A stretch of 40,468 bases of DNA from positions 1 to 40,468 of the forward strand of contig UQZI01000010.1 in the NCBI GenBank assembly GCA_900545555.1, written 5' to 3'. Each line of letters opens with the position of its first letter. Position 1 is the first letter of the stretch. Under the pieces are notes generated by a model. It was not told the origin of the DNA. It was given only the letters and a program-made list of their open reading frames with translations, and did not search any database. This document shows, in pieces, positions 24,579 to 32,045 of the stretch. This stretch comes from an uncultured Collinsella sp. GTDB lineage: Bacteria; Actinomycetota; Coriobacteriia; Coriobacteriales; Coriobacteriaceae. A program made the translations under genes and the position numbers.

Positions 24579-24788
24579 GTTACGCGGTTTTACCAAACCG
24601 CGTAACGGCTCGACGCTGCGCCTTTGGTTCCGCCGTTCTAACGAACGGCGGACCGGTCGACGCTGCAAATGCCCCTAGGCGGCAATCTGACGCTCAATCG
24701 TCGGTCGCGTACCGAAGTACGCTTCCCTTCTCTTTCACGTCGCCTTGCTCGCTTAGGGGCGTTTTCGCTGACTTATGCTCAACCAGCG
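24579..24788. repeat. Structured intergenic repeat, copy B
   Basis: The repeat has the same order of parts as 16072-16235. A hairpin GTTACGCGGTT with loop TTACCA (24579-24606) and tail GGCTCGACGCTGCGC open it. A second hairpin-tail module with TCCGCCGTT arms (24629-24666) follows. An internal hairpin GCGTAC-CGAA-GTACGC (24707-24722) comes next. The shared 24-base end TCGCTGACTTATG... (24765-24788) closes it. Stem and loop-closing differences from copy A are compensated. No gene is present. Confidence 0.75.
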
Positions 24789-24811
24789 ACGTTTTCACGC
24801 TCATCCGGAAA

Positions 24812-24832
24812 GTGTCCAAAAATCCACGCTCG
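24812..24832. repeat. Single copy of the CGAGMGTGGATWTTYGGAC-type 21-mer
   Basis: Read on the minus strand, this 21-mer matches 35953-35973 at 18 of 21 positions. It also resembles the other units in the cluster at 35953-36130. Confidence 0.6.
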
Positions 24833-24893
24833 TTCCCTTCGGATTGCATCGCCCGTGGCCGGCAGCCGCGCGGCACCGGTCCGCGTGGCGGCG

Positions 24894-24899
24894 TATAAT
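24894..24899 (+). promoter_or_regulatory. -10 box of the recQ-gntR transcript
   Basis: A perfect TATAAT lies 31 bases before the recQ start. No good -35 is 16-18 bases upstream. Confidence 0.5.
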
Positions 24900-24930
24900 C
24901 GGCGGCAGATGATTTGGACGTTAGGAAACC

Positions 24931-26907
24931 ATGACCGATAGCATGCAGCAGATGGCGCTCGACACGCTCGGCGCCTATTTTGGCTACACCTCGTTTCGCC
25001 CGGGACAGGACCGCATGGTCGATGCGATTCTTGCCGGTCGCGATGCGCTGGGCGTTATGCCCACGGGCGCCGGCAAGTCCATTTGCTACCAGGTGCCCGC
25101 GCTCATGCTGCCCGGCATCACCTTTGTGGTGAGTCCGCTGCTGTCGCTTATGGAGGACCAGACCCGTGCGTTGCTTGCGGCAGGTGCGCGACCCAGCTAT
25201 CTCAACTCCAGCCTTACCCCGGTCCAGCAAAACACCGTGCTCAAGCGGGCGCGCGAGGGCCGCTACCAGCTTATGTACGTGGCGCCCGAGCGCCTGCTCG
25301 AGCCACGCTTTTTAGCCTTTGCGCAGGAAGCCGCGACGGACGGCGGCATTGGCGTGCCGCTCGTGGCCATTGACGAGGCCCACTGCGTAAGCCAGTGGGG
25401 CCAGGATTTCCGCCCCGCCTACCTGCAGATTCGCGAGTTCATCGATTCACTTCCGCAGCGCCCCATCGTGGCGGCCTTTACCGCTACGGCGACCGAGCGT
25501 GTGCGTGCGGACATTCAGCAGATGCTCGGCCTGCAAATCCCCGCGACGGTGGTGACGGGCTTCGATCGCAAGAACCTCTATTTTGGCTGCGAGGAGATGG
25601 GCGACAAGGCCAAGACTGCCTGGGTGCGCGACTACGTGATTGCGCATTCGAGCGAGAGCGGCATCGTGTATTGCTCGACCCGCAAGACGGTCGATGCGCT
25701 GGCGGGCGAGCTTGCCGAGGCGCTGGGCCCCAGTGGCATTCGCGTTGGCCGCTACCATGCCGGCATGGGCAACGACGCCCGCCGCCAAAGCCAGCGCGCC
25801 TTTATCGACGACGATATCCAGGTGATGGTTGCCACCAACGCCTTTGGCATGGGCATCGACAAGCCCAACGTGCGCTACGTGATTCACAACAACGTGCCCG
25901 AGAGCATCGAGGCCTACTACCAGGAGGCGGGCCGCGCCGGCCGCGATGGCGATCCGGCCAGCTGTCATTTGCTGTGGAACGGCAACGATTTTCGCATGCG
26001 CCGCTTTTTGATCGACCGCGGCGATGCGGCCGACGAGGCGCTCGACGACGAGCAGCGCGCGTGGGCGCTCCAGAACCGTTATCGCCTGCTCAGCCAGATG
26101 GAGGGCTACTGCAATACCACCGGCTGTCTGCGCGAATACATGCTGCGCTACTTTGGCGACGAGGCCGCGGCCGAGCATGCGACAGCCGCCGCGGGCGGCA
26201 CGGCAGACGACGCCGAGGGCTGTGGTAACTGCAGCAACTGCCTCACGCAGTTCGAGGTCGAGGACGTCACCGATATGGCCCGCGCCGCCGTGCGCTATGT
26301 GGCCACGCGTCCCATGCGTTTTGGCAAGTCGCTCATCGCCGACGTGCTCCACGGCGGCAACACCGAGCGCATTCGCCAGATGAATCTGGACGAGGACCGC
26401 GGCTACGGTGAGCTGTCGAGCGAATCGGTCGGGCGCATCAAGGATATCATCGGCCAGCTGTGCGGCCGCGGTTATTTGGCCACCTCACAGGGGCAGTATC
26501 CGGTTGTGGGCCTGGGTCCGCGTGCCGGCGAGGTCGAGGACGAGGCGTTTGCCTTTACTGTTAAGCGCCGCGCGTCCAAGCGCAAGGCCTCGGCCCGCGC
26601 CCGCCGCGCAGTGGACCTGCTGCGCGAGGAGGCCGAGCTGGATCAGCGTCCGCGCGTGGGCGACGATGCCGAGCTGTTCGAGCGCCTGCGCGCCCTGCGC
26701 AAGGAGATCTCGACCGAGCTGGAGATGGCGCCGTATATGGTCTTCTCCGACAAGGCCCTGCGCGGCCTGTGCCGCCTGCGCCCGCAGACGCGCGACGAGC
26801 TTATCCAGGTCAACGGCATCGGCGAGAAAAAGGCCGACGCCTTTGGCGAGCAGTTTATGGCGGCGATTGAAGAGTTTGAGTCCGAGCATGCGCGAGATGG
26901 AGCGTAA
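24931..26907 (+). CDS. recQ: ATP-dependent DNA helicase RecQ
   Basis: The 658-residue protein has the superfamily 2 helicase core with Walker A PTGAGKS (44-50), IDEAHCVSQWGQDFRP (DEAH box at 148-151), AFTATATERV and the QEAGRAGRDG motif VI. The RQC zinc-binding region has CNTTGCLREYMLRYFGDE near 393 and CGNCSNC near 430. A winged-helix part and a C-terminal HRDC domain (about 570-650; LRPQTRDELIQVNGIGEKKADAFGEQF) follow. It unwinds recombination and replication intermediates in the cytoplasm. It is a little longer than E. coli RecQ, with a Lys/Arg-rich stretch before HRDC. The next gene starts two bases after its stop, so a DNA helicase and a GntR regulator share a transcript. Confidence 0.97.
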   Translation: MTDSMQQMALDTLGAYFGYTSFRPGQDRMVDAILAGRDALGVMPTGAGKSICYQVPALMLPGITFVVSPLLSLMEDQTRALLAAGARPSYLNSSLTPVQQNTVLKRAREGRYQLMYVAPERLLEPRFLAFAQEAATDGGIGVPLVAIDEAHCVSQWGQDFRPAYLQIREFIDSLPQRPIVAAFTATATERVRADIQQMLGLQIPATVVTGFDRKNLYFGCEEMGDKAKTAWVRDYVIAHSSESGIVYCSTRKTVDALAGELAEALGPSGIRVGRYHAGMGNDARRQSQRAFIDDDIQVMVATNAFGMGIDKPNVRYVIHNNVPESIEAYYQEAGRAGRDGDPASCHLLWNGNDFRMRRFLIDRGDAADEALDDEQRAWALQNRYRLLSQMEGYCNTTGCLREYMLRYFGDEAAAEHATAAAGGTADDAEGCGNCSNCLTQFEVEDVTDMARAAVRYVATRPMRFGKSLIADVLHGGNTERIRQMNLDEDRGYGELSSESVGRIKDIIGQLCGRGYLATSQGQYPVVGLGPRAGEVEDEAFAFTVKRRASKRKASARARRAVDLLREEAELDQRPRVGDDAELFERLRALRKEISTELEMAPYMVFSDKALRGLCRLRPQTRDELIQVNGIGEKKADAFGEQFMAAIEEFESEHARDGA

Positions 26908-26909
26908 CG

Positions 26910-27665
26910 ATGGCAACCGACGATAAAACCGAGCGTGCCGACGTGTCCGCCGTGCCGCTGTACCAGCAGGTCATGGACGACCTAAAGGGCGAGATCGCGC
27001 GCGGCGTGTACGCGGCCGGTTCGCGCATTCCTTCCGAGATGGAGCTCGCAAAGTCCTATGGCGTGGGGCGCATCACCGTGCGCCGCGCCATCGAGGAGCT
27101 GTCGCGCGCGGGATATCTCAACCGACAGCAGGGGAGGGGCACCTTTGTGTGCGCTCCCAAGCTCAAACGCAAGATTGTCCAGAAAGGCGACGTCCAGAGC
27201 TTTACTGAGGGTTGTGCCGCCAACGACATGGTGGCCGGAGCGCGTCTGGTGTCGCGTACGGTGGTCGCGGCGACGCGTGAGGACGCGGCGTTTTTTGGCG
27301 TGGAGCCCGGTTGCGAGCTCATCGTGGTCGAGCGCGTGCGCACGGCCGACGGCATCCCCGTCATGCTCGAGAACAACGCCTTTGTGCTCGCCGACCATCC
27401 CTATCTGCAGACGCTTGCCGACGAGGACCTCGCCGATAACTCGATCTTTGCGCTCGTTGCCGAGCATTCGGGCCGCGCGCCGCTCAAGTCCGACCCCTGT
27501 ACCGTGGAGATTGCGCTTGCCGATGCTCAGGCGGCCCCGCTGTTGGAGGTGCCGGCCGGAGAGCCACTCTTCTATATGGAGGCGTACTTTACCGATGCGG
27601 ACGGGCGGCCCCTGCTGCTCGGGCGCCAAAAGATCGTGGGCTCGCGCTACGTGTTCGACATCTAA
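26910..27665 (+). CDS. GntR/HutC-family regulator (UTRA domain), third copy
   Basis: The 251-residue protein has the winged helix at about 12-85 (GSRIPSEMELAKSYGVGRITVRRAIEELSRAGYLNRQQGRGTFV) and a UTRA domain ending RQKIVGSRYVFDI. It resembles the 23859 protein closely in the recognition helix and C-terminus. It is co-transcribed with recQ, with the start two bases after the recQ stop and GGAG inside recQ. It precedes a deglycase gene whose promoter has a duplicated 19-mer, so repression of that gene is likely. This is inferred from adjacency. Confidence 0.92.
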   Translation: MATDDKTERADVSAVPLYQQVMDDLKGEIARGVYAAGSRIPSEMELAKSYGVGRITVRRAIEELSRAGYLNRQQGRGTFVCAPKLKRKIVQKGDVQSFTEGCAANDMVAGARLVSRTVVAATREDAAFFGVEPGCELIVVERVRTADGIPVMLENNAFVLADHPYLQTLADEDLADNSIFALVAEHSGRAPLKSDPCTVEIALADAQAAPLLEVPAGEPLFYMEAYFTDADGRPLLLGRQKIVGSRYVFDI

Positions 27666-27674
27666 CGTCCATAG

Positions 27675-27755
27675 ATAGAACAACATAGAACAAATTTGCT
27701 GAAATGACTTCACGGGCACCTGCTTGCGTGCTATAAATAGGACAACATAGAACGA
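27675..27755 (+). promoter_or_regulatory. Promoter with duplicated operator for deglycase copy 3
   Basis: A -35-like TTCACG (27709-27714) and -10 TATAAA (27732-27737) are spaced 17. Two 19-mers of form ATAGRACAACATAGAACRA lie at 27675-27693, upstream of the -35, and 27737-27755, overlapping the -10 and start site. Each is itself a direct repeat of ATAGRACA with a 10-base period. This layout is typical of a repressor pair. Confidence 0.72.
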
Positions 27756-27809
27756 CCGCAGGTACGAGCTGCCGTCGTTCAAAGTCGCGACACAAGGAGG
27801 AACGCCACC

Positions 27810-28778
27810 GTGAACGCACACGATCTGATTCAGGATATTATCGAGCGCAAGGGTAAGATTGAGAACGTGTTTTGGATCGCCTGCGGCGGTTCGATGATCG
27901 ACTTGATGCCGGCCAACGAGCTGCTCAAGCGCGAGGCCACCACGTTTGCCTCGACGGTCTACACCGCGCGCGAGTTTTGCCTGATGGCCCCCAAGAGCCT
28001 GGGGCCGAAGTCGCTCGTCGTCGCCTGCAGCCACAGCGGTAACACGCAGGAGGTCGTCGACGGTTGCGAGATGGCGCTGGCTGCCGGTGCCGAGGTCGTG
28101 ACTATGACCGCCTATGCGGGTTCCAAGATCGACAACGGCAAGTGGACAACCTGGGTCTATCCGTGGGGCAAGGGCGAGTCGCAGGCCGAGGTTCCGCAGG
28201 GCATCGGCGTTCTGATGGCTGCCGAGCTGCTCGACCAGCAGGAAGGCTACGAGGCACTCGCCGACATGTACGAGGGCCTCAAGCAGATGGATGCGCTGCT
28301 GCCCGCCGCCCACGAGAAGGTCAACACCGAGCTGGGCGATCGCTTTGCCGAGCTCTGTCAGCAGCACAAGTTCTTCTATATCCTGGGCTCCGGCCCCAAC
28401 TTTAGCCAGACCTACGCCATGGCCATCTGCTCGCTCATGGAGATGCAGTGGCAGCACTGCTGCTACATCCACTCTGGCGAGTACTTCCACGGTCCCTTCG
28501 AGACCACCGAGCCCGGCGTGTTCTACTTTGTGCAGCTTGGCGCGGGCGAGTGCCGCCCCATGGAGGAGCGCGCGCTGGCGTTTCTCAACACGCACACCGA
28601 TACGGTCATGGTGCTCGATGCGCTCGAGTACGGCGTAGGCGACGTGCCCGCCAGCGTGCGTTCGTACCTGGAGCCGATCTTCTTCTACAACATGAGCTGC
28701 GAGCTGCGCGCCGCCCGCGGCAAGGTGTTTGACCACAGCCCCGAGGTCCGTCGCTACATGGGCGTCGAGCAGTACTAA
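27810..28778 (+). CDS. SIS-domain sugar-amine deglycase (FrlB/GfrE-F-like), copy 3
   Basis: The 322-residue protein has the first SIS domain with VFWIACGGSMIDLMPANELL (20-39) and the classic loop CSHSGNTQE (73-81). The second has FYILGSGPNFSQTYAMAIC (189-207). HSGEYFHGPFE holds E224 and H227, the expected catalytic pair region. It ends VRRYMGVEQY, unlike the MWKLEY/MWKLSY ends of the other two, so it is the most diverged copy. The GTG start follows AAGGAGG. It stands alone behind its own regulator with no transporter next to it, so its substrate may arrive through the PTS at 17707 or an unlinked carrier. Confidence 0.9.
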   Translation: MNAHDLIQDIIERKGKIENVFWIACGGSMIDLMPANELLKREATTFASTVYTAREFCLMAPKSLGPKSLVVACSHSGNTQEVVDGCEMALAAGAEVVTMTAYAGSKIDNGKWTTWVYPWGKGESQAEVPQGIGVLMAAELLDQQEGYEALADMYEGLKQMDALLPAAHEKVNTELGDRFAELCQQHKFFYILGSGPNFSQTYAMAICSLMEMQWQHCCYIHSGEYFHGPFETTEPGVFYFVQLGAGECRPMEERALAFLNTHTDTVMVLDALEYGVGDVPASVRSYLEPIFFYNMSCELRAARGKVFDHSPEVRRYMGVEQY

Positions 28779-28879
28779 GTAGCGGGGAAAGCGAACTTTT
28801 ACGACGGGGCCTTCGCCAAACGAGGGTCCCGTCTGCGTCGCGGCACCCCGTCCCAGCTGTCGAATAATGAAGTCAAATG

Positions 28880-29039
28880 CTTTTCCCCAGAAGTGAACGA
28901 CCTATTTTGGATCCCTGAAGCATCCGCACTTTTTGGTGCCAAAACCGCAGGTAAATCTCGACGAAATCGCAGGAAATGGCGTCTGAAAAGTGTCGATGCT
29001 TCGGGGGTCCGATTTGGCTCGTTCACTTTGCAGGAAAAG
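28880..29039. repeat. MITE-like element with long imperfect terminal inverted repeats
   Basis: Bases 28891-28933 and 28986-29028 are imperfect complements (about 34 of 43), with identical outer AAGTGAACGA / complement. Pairing continues outward through CTTTTCC/GGAAAAG. The centre has CTTTTTGGTGC and AAACCGCAGGT, shared with the element at 22378. No ORF is inside. The flanking 28779-28879 shows only a weak GACGGG hairpin near 28804. Confidence 0.75.
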
Positions 29040-29077
29040 TATTAGACCTAAATCTGCAGGCATGCTGTTGGGGTCAA

Positions 29078-29118
29078 TAAAAAGCGGGCCGCACCGGGGA
29101 TTTCCGGCGCGGCCCGCT
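29078..29118 (-). terminator. Terminator of the 2-hydroxyacid dehydrogenase gene
   Basis: AGCGGGCCGC and GCGGCCCGCT (29083-29092, 29109-29118) form a 10-bp stem. Read on the minus strand, it is followed by TTTTTATT. Confidence 0.9.
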
Positions 29119-29162
29119 CTACATTGCGGCCGTGTGTGCGAGGTGTCGCGTCAAGCGGCGGC

Positions 29163-30140
29163 CTACTTTGCGTCGTAGGCCTCGGCATCCCACCAGTCGA
29201 GCTGGGCGATGTTGTCGCGGATGTGCTGGCAGCTCTTGTGGAAGCCCTCGAGCTCGTACTCGGACAGGTCGAGCGTGTAGACCTCCTCGACGCCCTCGGC
29301 GCCGATCACGCACGGCAGGGAGGTAAAGATGCCCTCCTCGCCATACTGGCCGGTCATGAGCGTGGAGGCGGAAAGCACGGCGTGCTCGTTGTGCAGAACG
29401 GCAGCGCAGACGCGCGCGGCGGAGTTGGCGACGGCGTACTCGGTGCACTGCTTGCCCTGGTAGGTTACGTAGCCGCCCTTGCGCGCGAGCTCCTCGACCT
29501 CCATGTGGTCAAAGGCGTACTTGTCGGGGTTCTCGGTCTGGAGCTCGTTGAGGCTCTTGCCGGCGATGGTCGCGGCCTTAAAGGCAGCCAGCTGGCTAAA
29601 GCCGTGCTCGCCGATCATGTAGGCGTCGATGGACTTGGGGCTCACGCCGACCTTCTTGGAGATCTCGGTGCGCAGACGGGCGGAGTCCAGGCCGCAGCCC
29701 GAGCCGATGATCTTCTTGGGATCGTAACCGGTCAGGTGCCACAGCTCGGTGCATACGACGTCGCAGGGGTTGGAGATACTCACGAAGATGCCGTCGAAGC
29801 CGGCGTCGACGATGCGCTTGGCAAAGGTGCGGGCGGCGTCGGTGGTAAAGAACAGCTCGCCGTCGCGGTTGCCAGCTGCCAGCGCGACCTTACCGGCAGC
29901 GTTGACGATGACGTCGCAGCAGGCCAGCTCCTCGTAGTGGTCGTAGCAGTTGACGATCTTGGTGTTATACGGGACAAACGAAAGGGAGTCGCGCAGGTCC
30001 TGGACCTCAGACGTCACCTTGGCCTCGTTGATATCGCATAGGTACAGCTCGTCGGCAATGCCCTGCATAAGCAGGCTGTTGGCGACATGTGCTCCTACGT
30101 GGCCCTGACCGACCACACCGATCTTACGCGTCTGATACAT
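29163..30140 (-). CDS. L-2-hydroxyacid dehydrogenase, L-HicDH/LDH family
   Basis: The 325-residue NAD enzyme has the Rossmann loop GVVGQGHVGAHV (8-19), with D36 after the second strand suggesting NAD over NADP. It also has SNPCDVV, LDSARLR (D152, R155) and the catalytic H179 in IGEHGFSQ. The active-site loop (AAGKVALAAGNRDGELFFTT, 81-100) lacks the GxxQxxGxxR pattern of true lactate dehydrogenase. It resembles that of Lactobacillus L-2-hydroxyisocaproate dehydrogenase, as does the C-terminal EELARKGGYVTYQGK region. It probably reduces a larger 2-keto acid, such as that from leucine, with lactate or pyruvate as an alternative. The start at 30140 follows GAAAGGA and lies inside a 16-base palindrome. 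Confidence 0.88.
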   Translation of the reverse strand: MYQTRKIGVVGQGHVGAHVANSLLMQGIADELYLCDINEAKVTSEVQDLRDSLSFVPYNTKIVNCYDHYEELACCDVIVNAAGKVALAAGNRDGELFFTTDAARTFAKRIVDAGFDGIFVSISNPCDVVCTELWHLTGYDPKKIIGSGCGLDSARLRTEISKKVGVSPKSIDAYMIGEHGFSQLAAFKAATIAGKSLNELQTENPDKYAFDHMEVEELARKGGYVTYQGKQCTEYAVANSAARVCAAVLHNEHAVLSASTLMTGQYGEEGIFTSLPCVIGAEGVEEVYTLDLSEYELEGFHKSCQHIRDNIAQLDWWDAEAYDAK

Positions 30141-30149
30141 ATATGTATC
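30134..30149. promoter_or_regulatory. Perfect 16-base palindrome over a start codon
   Basis: GATACATATATGTATC is a perfect palindrome covering the ATG of the dehydrogenase gene (30138-30140) and touching its ribosome site. It could be an operator or fold in the mRNA to hide the start. The divergent gap 30150-30351 before metA has no riboswitch I recognise. Confidence 0.5.
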
Positions 30150-30351
30150 CTTTCGGCCGAGTTTTTCGCGTCGAACCATTGTAACGTCCTGTTGCCACTT
30201 TGCTAGGCTAAAGCGCCACAGATTTTTGGGACATGCCGTAATCTCTACTTTTGGAGTGATTTGGGCCGCTGACGGCATCGCTGGGCGATGTGCTCGCGCG
30301 GATGGGGCCGGTCGTTGTACCATAACTGCAACTGACTCGTAAGGAGCATCC

Positions 30352-31278
30352 ATGCCCATTCGCATTCCCGACGCCCTCCCTGCTGCCGCGCAGCTCGAGA
30401 GCGAGAACATCTTTGTCATGACCGAGTACCGCGCACTGCACCAGGACATTCGTCCGCTGCGCGTGCTCATCCTCAACCTCATGCCCACCAAGATTGCCAC
30501 CGAGACGCAGATCATGCGCAAGCTCTCCAACACGCCGCTGCAGGTGGAGGTGGACCTGCTGCGTACCAAGACGCACGAGGCCACGCACGTGAGCGCCGGC
30601 CACCTGGAGACGTTCTATCGCACGTTCGACGACATCCGCGACATCCACTACGACGGCCTGATTATCACGGGCGCGCCGGTGGAGCAGATGCCGTTCGAGG
30701 AGGTCGACTACTGGCCCGAGCTCTGCCAGATCATGGATTGGTCCACCACGCACGTGCACTCTACGCTGCACATTTGTTGGGGCGCGCAGGCCGGCCTGTA
30801 CCATCATTACGGTATTCAGAAGCACGACCTGCCGGCAAAGGCGAGTGGCGTGTTCGAGCATTATCTGGTGAAGCCGCAAAGCCCGCTGGTCCGCGGCTTT
30901 GATGACCGTTTCTATGCCGTGCATTCGCGCAACACCGATGTGCGCCGCGAGGACGTGGAGGCCGAGCCGCAGCTTGAGGTCGTGGCCGTGTCCGACGAGG
31001 TTGGCCTGTACATTGTCAAGTCGACCGACAGCCGTCGCTTTTTTGTATTTGGCCACCCCGAGTACGATACCGACACGCTGCGCCTGGAGTACGAGCGCGA
31101 CGTGAAGCGCGGGCTCAACCCTCAGGTGCCGGCGCATTACTTTCCGGGCGACGACCCCACCGCCGAGCCGCGAAACGTCTGGCGCAGCCAGGCTCAGCTG
31201 TTCTACACCAACTGGCTCAACTACTACGTCTATCAAACCACGCCCTACGACCTAGCACGCGCCGGCGAGGAGCACTAG
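30352..31278 (+). CDS. metA: Homoserine O-acyltransferase MetA, predicted acetyl-CoA type
   Basis: The 308-residue protein has the MetA fold, with the nucleophile C142 in HICWGAQAGLYHHYG, H235 and E237 in FGHPEYD, and the family N-terminus MPIRIPDALPAA. It activates homoserine for methionine synthesis in the cytoplasm. Residue 111, in TGAPVEQMPFEEVDYW, is Glu. In this family Glu111 goes with acetyl-CoA use, as in Bacillus cereus, while Gly111 goes with succinyl-CoA, as in E. coli. It should therefore make O-acetylhomoserine despite the common annotation as a succinyltransferase. AAGGAG precedes the start. It is divergent from the dehydrogenase gene, with no other methionine gene nearby. Confidence 0.95.
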   Translation: MPIRIPDALPAAAQLESENIFVMTEYRALHQDIRPLRVLILNLMPTKIATETQIMRKLSNTPLQVEVDLLRTKTHEATHVSAGHLETFYRTFDDIRDIHYDGLIITGAPVEQMPFEEVDYWPELCQIMDWSTTHVHSTLHICWGAQAGLYHHYGIQKHDLPAKASGVFEHYLVKPQSPLVRGFDDRFYAVHSRNTDVRREDVEAEPQLEVVAVSDEVGLYIVKSTDSRRFFVFGHPEYDTDTLRLEYERDVKRGLNPQVPAHYFPGDDPTAEPRNVWRSQAQLFYTNWLNYYVYQTTPYDLARAGEEH

Positions 31279-31320
31279 GCTGCGATGATGCCGCTGTAGC
31301 CGTGGTTGATGTGGCAGCGG

Positions 31321-31917
31321 TTAGGCGCTGATGATGTGGGGCAGCGGCAGATCGTGGGCGTCGGTGGGGATGTGGTCGACGCGCTGTTCGTCAAAGGCGA
31401 TGCCGACGATTTGACATACGGGCGAGAGCATGGGCAGGTAGCGGTCATAGCAGCCGCCGCCGTAGCCTAGGCGCGTGCCGGTGCGGTCGAATGCTACGAG
31501 CGGCACGACGATCATGTCGAGAGCTTCGGCAGGCACGATAGGGAAGCGGCTGCTGTCGATGTCCGTGGCCGCAAAGGCCCGCGTGGGGTGGGCGATAAAC
31601 GTAGCCGCGTCCGCGTCGCCGGCAGCAACTGCCCGCATACACATGCGCTGGCCACAAGCTGCGGCGTCTGTTGCCGAGAGCATGCACGGATAGGCCACGC
31701 GCCAGCCACGTTTGGAGGCAGCTGCGGCAAACGCGGCTGAGTCGACTTCGGAACCCATCGCGGCATAGACGGCAACGGTGCGTTGGCCCGCAGTGCCGCT
31801 GGACTCCATCAGCTCAACAAGCCGCGCGCAGATAACGGCAGACTTCGCTGCCCGAACATCCAGATCAATAGCATCGCGCCGAGCAATCACCGCCCGCCGC
31901 AACTCAGCCTTGTCCAT
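31321..31917 (-). CDS. 5-formyltetrahydrofolate cyclo-ligase
   Basis: The 198-residue protein has the cyclo-ligase order: an N-terminal MDKAELRRAVIARRDAI, a central FIAHPTRAFAATDI block, and the signature VVPLVAFDRTGTRLGYGGGCYDRYL with the glycine-rich nucleotide loop. It converts 5-formyl-THF to 5,10-methenyl-THF using ATP, returning folate to one-carbon metabolism. The ATG at 31917 follows GAGAGGAAG; an upstream in-frame ATG at 31944 has no such site. It converges on metA across 42 bases and is followed upstream by repeats. It is alanine-rich, but otherwise normal in length. Confidence 0.93.
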   Translation of the reverse strand: MDKAELRRAVIARRDAIDLDVRAAKSAVICARLVELMESSGTAGQRTVAVYAAMGSEVDSAAFAAAASKRGWRVAYPCMLSATDAAACGQRMCMRAVAAGDADAATFIAHPTRAFAATDIDSSRFPIVPAEALDMIVVPLVAFDRTGTRLGYGGGCYDRYLPMLSPVCQIVGIAFDEQRVDHIPTDAHDLPLPHIISA

Positions 31918-31933
31918 CCCGGCTTCCTCTCCC

Positions 31934-31980
31934 AAACCTACCAAAAAGGGACAGGTTTATTTTGGCAGGTTTTATCTGGG
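31934..31980. repeat. GGGACAG-core hairpin repeat, AACCTACC arm type
   Basis: AAACCTACCAAAA and TTTTGGCAGGTTT pair around a core with GGGACAGG. It is the near-complete reverse complement of 21593-21637, and lies directly upstream of the cyclo-ligase start on the minus strand. Confidence 0.82.
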
Positions 31981-31990
31981 CAAATGTCGA

Positions 31991-32027
31991 AACCACCACA
32001 AAGGTGCCTGTCCCCTTTGTGGTGGTT
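31991..32027. repeat. Left flanking hairpin of hicAB
   Basis: AACCACCACAAAGG and CCTTTGTGGTGGTT form a perfect 14-bp stem around TGCCTGTCC. Reverse-complemented, it matches 32728-32764 at 34 of 37 positions, and the stem difference is compensated on the other arm. It may also end the hicAB transcript. Confidence 0.85.
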
Positions 32028-32045
32028 TTGGCCCATGCGTTAACG

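Noticed and set aside
28800..28835. Terminator of deglycase copy 3
   Set aside because: The GACGGG/CCCGTC hairpin has mismatches and no T run, so it is too weak to call.
30150..30351. SAM riboswitch before metA
   Set aside because: No conserved core, kink-turn or terminator pattern was seen in the 200-base gap.
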